This document shows, one piece after another, positions 33,706 to 43,097 of a stretch of DNA of 64,000 nt. The DNA lies in assembly GCF_003369915.1 (NCBI RefSeq), contig NC_046677.1, positions 3,782,001 to 3,846,000 on the forward strand, given 5' to 3'. Source of the stretch: Drosophila miranda (lineage: Eukaryota > Arthropoda > Insecta > Diptera > Drosophilidae). The translations under genes were made by a program, and so were the position numbers. A model generated the notes under the pieces. The model was not told where the DNA came from and made no database searches. It worked only from the letters and a program-made list of their open reading frames with translations. Within the stretch, counting starts at the first letter, position 1. Each line of letters begins with the position of its first letter.

Positions 33706-36700
33706 CTACTCCTCCTCGCTTCGATCACTGTTCCCCATATTGCACTCGCCGCATTGCCCACTGGTGGTACTACCGGGAATACACAACTGGTGGTAGATAT
33801 GACCACATTTGAATGCAACTAGGCCATTGCGGTGGGACGTGCTTTTCATCAGAACTGGACGATGGCATTGAGGACAGTGGTGGTCGTAGGTTACATGCTG
33901 GGCACGTCGCCGAAAGGCAACCACTTCTGAATGGCTGTCAAAATAGTCGTCCAGTTGAATCTCATGGGACGTGCAGAGCACCTCCTTTTGGCTGTTGTAG
34001 TGCCAGAGCATTTTAATTACCGATTTACGCAGATTTGGTATGGTCTGTCCAAGTTTTATTTTACTAACTACTATCTCCGGATTCACATAGTCTAAAAGAG
34101 AAGAAACGAGTTGAGATGGTACATTTTGAGAAGAAAATTAGGTGTAATTGAATAACTAACCGACAATGCCGTCCAAGACCTTCGTCACTATTTCGGGCTG
34201 CTTTGTGGACTCATCAATAAGCACATTCCACAGATCATTGTCATTGTGCTCCTTGCAAAACTCAATAGCCATTTCAATGTCGTTCATCTGAAAAAGAAAA
34301 TCCTCGATCAAACGTTGTATTTAAACTTTTGTAGTAGGTATATCGTACACTGTGAATGATAATATTAAGGGCTTCTACAGCTTCTACTCCGCCCATGCAG
34401 CCAAGCAAGTAGACCATTTCCGGGTAGAAACCTTCGCGCTTGCAAATGGCCAACGCATCCTGTATGACATATTCCTTGGAACGTCGTAGGAAGGGCAATA
34501 GTTTCGACCGATCGTATTTTGCATACAACTCTACTAATTTTCGTTGAAATACATTGCTGCTGTCGATCTTATGTAGGTCGTCCAAGAACTAAAAAATGGC
34601 AAGAGTGGTTATTCTTCTGTTTTGAGGTTTATATATATATATATATAGGATGTATACCCAGTATAGGTACTCCTGATTCTGTTCTAGCTGCTGCACGACG
34701 ACTTCAGGCTTTATTTTTTTTTTGTCCAGTAATATCTTGAAGGCTCTCTCGCGATCCAAGTGAATGAGTGGAATGATTAACTTAGAAATTACATCGTAGA
34801 GCTCATAGCGACGTATTAATTCAAAAACATCCTTGTTCTGTAATCTTCAAACCAAAATATTGACTGGGTATCCGTTATCCGTTAATAATCGAAGTACTTA
34901 CTTTAAATACATCCGCAAGGCGCTCTCGAAGTCCCCTTGATACGAGTAGAGGAGGGCAAGCGATTCTAGCAATTCGTTCGCATTCTGTTTGCGAAAGTTG
35001 TCATGTATGGCATTTATCACCGCCAACCCGTCGTAGAGCTGCGGCGGCCATTCCTTGATCAGGTTCAGAAACCCCTTGGCGTCAAACTTCAGAAACTCGT
35101 ACAAAACCATTTCATAGACATGGGGATCCAATTTGCAGTCCTCGGAGGTCGGCAAGTAGGCACTAACAGAGCGCAATTGTTGACATTTGACAAACTTGAA
35201 GACCTCCTCTTCCCAAAGCGCTTTATTGTTGCCTAGCATTCGCAGGCAAAGTTTGGCAGCATCTTCGTATTGTTTGAGCGTCAGCAGGTGGTTTATATAC
35301 AACCTGTGAAATCAGATATTGCGGTTGGAAGTTAAGTTAAAAGAAATATAGCTTTCTTAGCAGTTATTTTCGTTTCGGTTATTAATGCTCAAATTTGCGT
35401 TTCATCGATTACATATTACTATCGATATTTTGTTAGGTTATTTTGTTTGTTATTGTTTAACAATAAATTCAAGTAATATATATTTCAGCCATGTTAAACA
35501 AATTATTGTGTTAAGATATATATAGAAATATTAGGACGCACCTGGCAACTGAAAGAATTGGCAAGCTGCCGCCATGTGTCGATATCAGGTCGATAGCCTC
35601 CTCGAATTTACTGTTGGAATGTAATATGTAATTAAAGCGTGCAGAAAGTAAATAGAATCAACGAACAGCACAGGCCTTAAGAAATATATTTATTAGCTGT
35701 ATTGTCCTCGTCGTGATCCACAAAAAACGTAACACGACGAGTGTCCACCAAAAATATGCGGCGCTTAAACAATCTTGTGACCCTTTTCACTGCCATTACT
35801 GCCTTCTTTTTTGGCAGTTTTATTACAAAAATACTGAGTTCAGTGGACAAATGCCCGTCCCACCGGAGTGGAGTGCCTAAATTGGAGCCGCACCCGGATC
35901 TGTTTCTCATAGTGCTAGTGCTGAGCGGCCCCCGCAATGTGGAGCAGCGGAATGGCATTCGAGAGACCTGGCTTCGATTGGTGCAGCCTCTGCAGCAGCC
36001 ATACTATCCCGAAGATCATATCTATTTACCTACCTATGGCCCTAATGGGCACTTGCAAATGGAATTGGTTGCCCAACAAGCAGTCCGCTTAAGGAAATTT
36101 ATAAGCTGGCAGGAGAGCCTATCTAGCAAGGGGTCACAAAGAACCCAGCGGAAGATTAAAGTAAAGCACCTCTTCGCGATCGGCACTGAGCAGATACCCA
36201 GCGGTCTGAAGTCTGAGTTGATAAGTGAGCAGGTGCAACACAAAGATCTCCTACTGCTCCCACGGCTGGCAGACACTTACGGCAATCTCACAGAGAAATT
36301 GCTGCAGGCCCTGGATGGAGTGACGCATCACTTCAATTTCTCCTATCTGCTCAAAGTAGACGACGATACGTACGTTAAATTGGACCATTTGCTCAATGAG
36401 CTGATTTCCTACGATCGCAAGATGCTGCGCAAGACACCAGAATACGGGCACGAGCCCCTGCCGCAGCTCTATTGGGGCTACTTCAACGGGCGCGCAGTGG
36501 TCAAGAGAAAAGGTCCCTGGAAGGAGACTAATTATTATCTGAGCAAAAGCTATTTACCCTATGCTCTGGGTGGTGGATATGTGCTCTCCCGAAAGCTCTG
36601 CGAGCATGTCGTTAATAATTCTCAGCTGCTCTCCACGTACGTTTCGGAAGATGTGTCGGTTGGCACCTGGCTATCCCCGCTGCGGCACGTTTATCGGCGG

Positions 36701-38389
36701 CACGATCCTCGGTTTGATACTGCTTACATGGCCCGCAAGTGTCAAACGTATCACTTGCTCTTGCACAAGCGGACTGAGGAAATGATGAGAGAAATCTACC
36801 ACGGCCAACATTGTAGCGGAATTGGCCCAAGCACCCTACTGGCGTACTACTATGACTGGACGCGGACCTCGGATAAATGCTGCGACAGCATAGTTGTCTA
36901 GCCGTAGGACCGTAAGACTGGCGTATGATGGCGTATGGCTTAAGGCAATCAATGAATAGGAATTATTTACCTGTGCTTAATCAGCCACTCAACACGATCG
37001 TCCGTTTCTATAAGACTCGCCACCACAATATCCTTGGGAGCCACAATAAAATACCGATTCTCCTCAATTATGCAGCCTAGACTGTAGTCGTTGACAGTGT
37101 ACTCCTCGAAGCCACGGAGCGTCAGACTGTCTGTGCAGATCTCTTCGCTGCTATTCATCTTGTACTCAATGACGCACAGCACGGGTCGAAGCGCTTTGTA
37201 GGTTGCACTGCGCTCTTTACGGTAGCCAAGTACCACTAATTGGTTTGACGCCAGTGGGGCCAGTCCACAAATATAGAAAGTAGTTTGAAATGTCGAGACT
37301 GTAATGCAATAAAGAATAGATACGACTAAATATAGCTGCATAAGTTCACTGTACCTACCGGGATCCACAACATAGCCCGGTAAATTGCTAGACGCGGCTT
37401 CAATCCCATTCCGCTTGCGTATCACACAAATCCTGATGGTGTCCACCCAGCCAATGAGCAATGTGTGCTCATTGGACCAGCGCAAGTGGCAGCGAAAGTT
37501 TTCGAGCCGCGCCTGCGAAGGAACTTCCCATTTCATCAATCCTAAAGAGCACTTCTCACTTAAATCATAGACGCGAACGCCGAGGTGGCTTGCCCAGGCC
37601 ACAAAGTTCCCCTGCCAACAAATCGACAAGACGCTGCCTTCGACTGCACACAGCTCGGTGGGTTTCAGCTTCTTGAGGAGATTGCGCTCATATAGGGTGA
37701 GTTTGTCCTCGCCTAGGGTGAGTCAGTTAGAACAGATCTTGGATCCACAAATGTGGACTGAACATACCCACTATGAACCGTCTGACGCGAGACTTTGGAT
37801 CCGGATCTAAGGCCACAACTTTGATGCATTTTCCAAAACTAAGATTCTGATTGTTCTCGCAGCTGAAGAGCCCCGTTATGTTGACCTGCGAAAAAATGCC
37901 TGTGTTTGATTGCCGCAACCACCCACCATACAACAAAATGACTCACCTTGCCATCGTCGGAGCATGTGGCAACATACTCGCCCTTTGGGTCGACGTCGAC
38001 CTGGTTAACTGCCACTTTGTGCGTGTGCTGCTCGGTGCTGCTCAGATTCGACTCGACCGAGTTTCCTTGGTGATCCAGCAGGTAGACGCGTCCACGAAAC
38101 GTGCCAAATATAAGAAACTGCAATCTCTTTAGTAGGGAAGACCCGTGGAACTTTGGGAAGGGAAGGGGAATTTTGCCAACCTTGGAATGCACAGCAGTGC
38201 ATGTGACCACATCTGCGTTGAGTATATTCTTGAGATCGTTGGCTATGCGCTGGTACTTGAATTTGGGCTCAACTTCTTCCTCCTCCTCGGTGCTCTCCGT
38301 TCCAGAGTCCTAGACAAGAGACAGGTATTGTTTCAGTGCACCCACACTCTCTTTCCACTTACGCTATTGGCTGGCAGCTTTTCTGCCAT
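33706..38389 (-). CDS. lt: Vps41, HOPS-complex subunit (light)
   Basis: HOPS tethering subunit for endosome-lysosome and pigment-granule traffic. Twelve coding exons (minus strand): 38363-38389, 38181-38309, 37947-38117, 37768-37885, 37359-37712, 36971-37298, 35542-35610, 34902-35303, 34658-34844, 34349-34588, 34161-34287, 33706-34091. All phases close; 845 aa against about 854 in human VPS41. An acidic N-terminus ([20 protein letters not shown]) precedes a WD40-type propeller ([35 protein letters not shown]). Clathrin-repeat helices follow ([35 protein letters not shown]), then a C-terminal RING-H2 (CPQC, then [11 protein letters not shown], then CGECN). The sixth intron (35611-36970) contains an antisense gene. 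The gene spans only 4.7 kb here. A DRE lies 100 bp upstream of the ATG. Confidence 0.95.
35420..35427. promoter_or_regulatory. DRE element inside a light intron
   Basis: A perfect TATCGATA in the light intron 35304-35541, 330 bp upstream of the nested plus-strand galactosyltransferase ATG. It is a plausible promoter element for that gene. If so, the nested transcript crosses light exon 35542-35610 on the opposite strand. Confidence 0.45.
35756..36901 (+). CDS. Beta-1,3-galactosyltransferase 6-type enzyme, nested in light
   Basis: Golgi type II membrane glycosyltransferase adding the second galactose of the proteoglycan linker tetrasaccharide (role of the B3GALT6 family). One uninterrupted exon, 381 aa. 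A short basic N-terminus is followed by a membrane anchor (about residues 8-26, [18 protein letters not shown]). The GT31 domain carries RNGIRETWL, the DxD-type [12 protein letters not shown], then [13 protein letters not shown], the catalytic-region EDVSVGTWL, and the B3GALT6-like HDPRFDT with a CC near the C-terminus. It lies wholly in the sixth intron of light (35611-36970), antisense to it, ending 69 bp from the splice donor. I believe fly beta3GalTII is the orthologue but did not verify it. Confidence 0.9.
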   Translation: MRRLNNLVTLFTAITAFFFGSFITKILSSVDKCPSHRSGVPKLEPHPDLFLIVLVLSGPRNVEQRNGIRETWLRLVQPLQQPYYPEDHIYLPTYGPNGHLQMELVAQQAVRLRKFISWQESLSSKGSQRTQRKIKVKHLFAIGTEQIPSGLKSELISEQVQHKDLLLLPRLADTYGNLTEKLLQALDGVTHHFNFSYLLKVDDDTYVKLDHLLNELISYDRKMLRKTPEYGHEPLPQLYWGYFNGRAVVKRKGPWKETNYYLSKSYLPYALGGGYVLSRKLCEHVVNNSQLLSTYVSEDVSVGTWLSPLRHVYRRHDPRFDTAYMARKCQTYHLLLHKRTEEMMREIYHGQHCSGIGPSTLLAYYYDWTRTSDKCCDSIVV

Positions 38390-38489
38390 TTTCAATTTCA
38401 ATTACGAATCAATGGCTCTTATCAAAACATTTGCTATTTGTCTTTATTTGTTGCTTTGGCTCGATAGTTTCGTGCAAAAGATGCAATGC

Positions 38490-38497
38490 TATCGATA
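38490..38497. promoter_or_regulatory. DRE element of light
   Basis: A perfect TATCGATA 100 bp upstream of the light start codon, amid further GATATTACCGATAT-like half sites to about 38530. It is a housekeeping-type promoter. The remaining DNA up to 38701 shows no gene. Confidence 0.6.
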
Positions 38498-38701
38498 TTA
38501 CCGATATCCCAAAAATACCGATATTACTCGGATCGACAAAATATTTTGAAATATTTGCCAAAGTTTGCTTGTTGTTGATTCGAAACGCCTTTTATTTATG
38601 GCAAAGGGGTCTTTTTTTGGGTTGGGCGGAGGGACTAGCATAGGCCTAACAGTACATGAATCGAGTTCTGATTGGAGGCTGGATATGTGTGGGAACAGAG
38701 C

Positions 38702-39406
38702 TCATTTCGTTGCCAGCAGATGCGTCTCGAGGCTGATGTAGTTGTCCACAGTGACGGGAAACTGCCGCCAGTAGGAAGCCAAGGACACCTCAATCATGCG
38801 GTGCAGGAAGAGCATCTGGATCTTCGCATAAAGCATGACCGTCTGCCAGTGGGTGAGGCTAAAGTTCTGGATGACCAGATAAAGCCGGCCGTAGTTGAAC
38901 ATTCCGGCGACGACAAACGTCAGCGTCCAGGGCAGGGCAATGAGGAGGAACTTCCTCCAAGGAAAATAGGAGCCCTCCGACTGATTCAGCTCCACGTCGA
39001 GCGCAGCCTCGTCGTCTTGGAGGTCCAATGAGGACGCCTCCTTTTGCCAGCGCACCCACTCGTTCATTATCTGCCGCGCGCTTTCCAGCTGGCTGGAATA
39101 GGATCTAATGAGAATGCTTCCCCGCCGTGCCCGCCTCTCGAGCTCCTCCCGCCTCTTCTCCGCCCGCTTCACTGCATCTCGATGGCGCCCATGCCACAGC
39201 GCAATCATCGTCAGCAGAGAGTACATCATGGACCGGGTCAGCATCAAGGGCTTGTACTGGTAACCAACGTTCAGCCGCAGGCTACGGTCCACGTTCGAGC
39301 TGCTCCAATTGAGTTTAGCATTAACCTCAACCGTGGGCTGGACCACTGCACAGACGTGTATTGCGGTGAGGAGAACGAAATATATAATGTCCCTGAGTTT
39401 TAGCAT
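38702..39406 (-). CDS. Predicted membrane protein, 234 aa, possibly chemoreceptor-like
   Basis: Single-exon ORF with good protein character. Hydrophobic segments are at about residues 5-22 (IIYFVLLTAIHVCAVV), a weaker one near 58-70 (MMYSLLTMIALW), and about 152-175 (KFLLIALPWTLTFVVAGMF). A basic, helical stretch (KRAEKRREELERRARRG) lies between the second and third. The C-terminal 60 residues are amphipathic. Spacing and character recall the first half of an insect gustatory receptor, but there is no C-terminal signature and I cannot confirm it. It could be a truncated receptor or an unrelated protein. The start is the first ATG in frame. Confidence 0.55.
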   Translation of the reverse strand: MLKLRDIIYFVLLTAIHVCAVVQPTVEVNAKLNWSSSNVDRSLRLNVGYQYKPLMLTRSMMYSLLTMIALWHGRHRDAVKRAEKRREELERRARRGSILIRSYSSQLESARQIMNEWVRWQKEASSLDLQDDEAALDVELNQSEGSYFPWRKFLLIALPWTLTFVVAGMFNYGRLYLVIQNFSLTHWQTVMLYAKIQMLFLHRMIEVSLASYWRQFPVTVDNYISLETHLLATK

Positions 39407-39583
39407 GGCAAACTTTGAATTTAAGCGTGAATCTAAACAAAAATTGTTTTTTAAAGGCTTAGTGTAGTTTTTGAATAAATTTAGTTGACTTACTTTCAGT
39501 ATTGCTTGGAAAATCCAAACTAATGGGGCCAGTCCGTAACACCACTCAGTTGATTGATGTTAAACGAATAAAACTAAAAGGCA

Positions 39584-39690
39584 GCAAAGAGGCGAAATGG
39601 AAGCCAGTCCCATCGGAAGTCGCCGTGCACCTGGATGCGATAACACGAAAGTAGAAGCGGCGGTGGATAAATGCAATCAATACAAAAGAG
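39584..39690 (+). pseudogene. Internally deleted fragment of the Fcf2 gene
   Basis: Bases 39584-39598 match the Fcf2 gene near 23338-23353 (AGAGGCGAAA). Bases 39599-39686 match 23421-23509 closely, including CACCTGGATGCGATAACACG against CACCTGGACGCGATAACACG and GTAGAAGCGGCGGTGGATAA exactly. About 65 bp of the parent between the blocks are missing, and the frame reaches a stop. No intron or poly(A) tract is present, so the route of copying is unclear. Confidence 0.8.
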
Positions 39691-39700
39691 ACCGACAGAG

Positions 39701-40530
39701 TTGTCTGGTCAGGAGGTGACAACGTTCCCGCCCGTTTTTATTTGGACCTTCATCCATGCTCTTTGCTTTTCTTAATGTTAAAAGACCAAGAAGAGACTTG
39801 TGCGATTTGTGGGGACTTTCAAATCAAACCCAGTGTCGGGTCCACGGGAAATAAAACGCCAAGCGAGACTACGCAGATTCGTGATCAGCACGTTGATAAT
39901 AGATGTTTGTACGTACATGTGTATGTATATTTCCAATGTTTTTATTGGTGTTCTCATAAATGCGCTTAATTATTGTTTGGGTTAGTCTAATTTCTGTTTT
40001 CCCGTGCGGGTCTAAGCAAATCAAAAGAAATACGACAGCAGGGAGAACAATGGAAAATGAACCTCTTATGAAAATATACACAACTTGCGGTTTATTAACC
40101 AATTAAAACATTTCAAAAGTACCAAATAAAAAATATGATTCTCGCTTGCATACGCATACGCTATAAATACATAAGTGGAGTTACAATAAGACTAAATATA
40201 ATGATAGCGAAACCAACCGTAAACGGTTTGGAGACTGGAATTTCGAAACTCCTATTGTACGAGTAATATTGGGGTTTGCTTTTTTTTTTGTTTTTGTTTT
40301 TTGTCTGTTTGCTTCTCTCGTAGTGTCTTTTCTTGTCTTAATTTGTTTGTAGTTACCGCTACACTACACTACAGGATTATCGTGGTGTATGTGGTAATGT
40401 GTGAATAAATAAAAGCCTATATCATAGCGTTCTAAAATACATAATACAAAAACTACGCGACAGCGTCGAGAAGATCGAAAGTGGGCGTGATTAGGTTCTG
40501 TTCTGTCTAAACACCCCACACGGCCATAAT
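39701..40530 (-). other. Doublecortin-like kinase 3' UTR and spacer
   Basis: AT-rich, with long T runs near 40270-40310 and no coding pattern. The kinase 3' UTR must lie here; candidate minus-strand AATAAA signals fall at several TTTATT sites, for example near 40091. The bases 39407-39583 are the upstream region of the membrane protein gene. Confidence 0.45.
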
Positions 40531-43097
40531 TCATCTGCTGTAGTCGCCGCATCCGATTTCCTCGTTGCCCATTGTCCAGTAATGATCCAATATGTCCTCG
40601 CTGGTGAAGCGAACATCGGGATCGGATTGAAGCATGTTGGCGATTAGATCGCGCACTCCGTCACCAATATCCGACCAGTAGGGATCGGGGAACTCGTAGA
40701 CGCCCGAGATGATGGCGTCGAAAAGCGGCTCCTGCTGGTTGTCAGGCGCCACAAACGGCGGGAAGCCGCAGAGCAGTATGTACAGTATGATGCCAGCGGC
40801 CCAAACATCGATCTGCGGTGAGCAGGACAGATAAACAGATCAATTGTATTGCAGCATTAACAAAACACACTTGTGAAGTATTTACCTTCAAGCCGTAGCC
40901 CACTTCCAGCAGTATTTCGGGTGCCACATAGGTCGGCGTGCCGCAGACGGCGTAGAGAGGCTCGGTGACCTCACAGGCCAGTCCAAAGTCAGCCAGTTTC
41001 AGTTGCACGACATTCCCAAAGTCGTCCAGTTCCACCTGCGGGCGCGAGCAGGCCACAGAGGCAACAGTGTCAACAGGATTACTCGGATCAATCTTTCATT
41101 TTGGGACTTACCAAGAGGTTCTCCGGCTTAATATCTCGGTGCACAATGCCCATGGAATGTAGGTAAGACATGGCGGAGCCCAGATGTCTGATCATGATGC
41201 GGGACTGGCTCTCCGAAAACCGCGTCACCTGGGTGATTGCATCGAAAAGATCGCCCCCTGCGAAATGAATAGGAATTTGCGGTACGGAATTTATGATACG
41301 TTTCAGGCTGCAGCGGATCGTTCGTGGACCTACCACTCACATACTCCAGCACCAGATACATGTTGGTGTCCTGGTCCACATCCATGATGAGCGAGATTAT
41401 ATGCGGATGGTGGAGCTTCTTCATGACGCGCACCTCCGCATCAATGTAGTGCTCTTTGCCCTTGCACTTGCTCTTGTCGATTATTTTCAGCGCGTGAGGA
41501 ATGCCCGTCTGGCGATCCTTGATTTTCAGCACAATGGCGAAGTTGCCGTCGCCGATGATTTGGCTGAGCGTGTAGTTGTCGCGTATGGCTGCTGGCAGCT
41601 CGGCAACCTCCACGCCAGTGCTCTTGAGTAGCGCTGCCTGCTCCTCGTCCTCGTTGGCGGGGGCGGCCGACGCCTCAAGCTGGGCCTCGGCCTGGGCTTT
41701 CAGCTCCCCTGGCGGGTACGCCTTTTTGCTCTTGACAGGCATTTTGGGCTTGGGACCCTTGCAGGCAGTGCCCGCCGTGCGCAGCGTCTTTCGTATCGCG
41801 TTGATGGCGCGCTGCTCCTCCGACTCCAGCTTGAAGTCGTCGACGGTGTTGACCCGTTCTGTACCGTAGGCGAAGAAAACATCATCCGAGCCGAAGAAGT
41901 CGGACAGCTGTAGCACCGAGACCCCCGACAGGGTGAAGACCTTTCTCACATATCCCGTATCCAAGCGGACCACCTGCGTAATGGCGGTCAGGACATGATC
42001 GAAGCTGGGACTGTTGCGCTTGTTCAGCAGCAACCTTATTATGCGCCGCGGCTTTGTTCCGTTCCGAATGAGGGTAACGATGCGCGGATGTACCACACTG
42101 TCTCGCTCGCTGAATCGCGAGGTATTCAGCGGACTGCCGTTGGCAGCGGCTCCTCCGCCAACTGGAACTGGCGCACTGCTGTTGAGCACTCCGTTCTTCA
42201 AGGGGGATACGGGGCGCTGTAGCTTGGCCAAGCGGTGGCTTGACGTGCGGCTGTTGTTCGCCAGCGTGAGGTTGGCCAGTGGCTGGGAGCTGGTATTGTA
42301 ATCCACCTTCTTGAAGTTCTCGTTATTGCAGGAACAAACGTAGCTCTGGCCATCCTCGAGCTCCTCCAGGGCAGTAATCTAAGGGAAGATGGGACAATCA
42401 GTTATTCTGATTATTTGTTCGTCTGGCGGATGTATATTGATGTATCACTCACCTTCTTTCCGACCATGTCGTAGATGGTCCGCACGGCACCCGGTATTTT
42501 CACATTCTCCTCAAGGAGTCGCGTCAAGTCCTCGTAGAGGCTCTCGAATGACCGATATCGTTCGCTGGACACGGGTATGGTAATGCCCGGATAGAAGCGG
42601 TCGCCATTGCGATAGAACTTGATGCGATGGGCCTTGCGGGTCGGTGTGCGGCTGCTTGTGATGCGCTTCTTCAGATGGGCCGTGGCTGACACGATGCTCA
42701 GCGATGCTGCGCCACTGGCGGAGCCATTGGTGTTGGCGGAGCCAGGGGTGCTCGTGCCAGCTGGCGCTGAAGTGGTCGAAGAGGCGCCGCTCAGGGAGCC
42801 ATTCGACTTGCCAACACTTCCACTGCCGGTCAGCGAGCCGTTCAGGTCCCTCAGCTCGTCCAGGTCCTTCTCCGGCTCTGAGTTGGAGCTGGCGGGACTA
42901 TCGCAGTCCCGCCGACTGTGGGTGTCTGCCTCCTCCTGGGCCTTCTGCTGCTGGCTGAGTTGGTCGAGGAGCTGTTTTGAGTTTCGGGCTGCCGCACTGC
43001 TGGCGGCGGTCTTCTTGGGCGTCCCACTGCCGGAGGCGCTTGCCTGCAGTGAGGAGAGCACAGGGGCGGTGCAATGCAGGCTGTTGTGCACTTCCAT
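40531..43097 (-). CDS. Doublecortin-like serine/threonine kinase
   Basis: Microtubule-binding CaMK-group kinase. Coding exons (minus strand): 42453-43097, 41334-42378, 41112-41257, 40886-41035, 40531-40812; all phases agree, 755 aa. A Ser/Gly-rich N-terminus (1-150) precedes DCX domain 1 (about 155-245, [16 protein letters not shown]) and DCX domain 2 (about 310-400, [19 protein letters not shown]). The kinase domain is at about 487-740 with [51 protein letters not shown] and [19 protein letters not shown]. All catalytic motifs are intact. The ATG is the first codon after a splice acceptor (cttctttgcag|C), so at least one non-coding exon lies upstream in the large region to the right. I believe CG17528 is the D. 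melanogaster gene. Confidence 0.93.
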
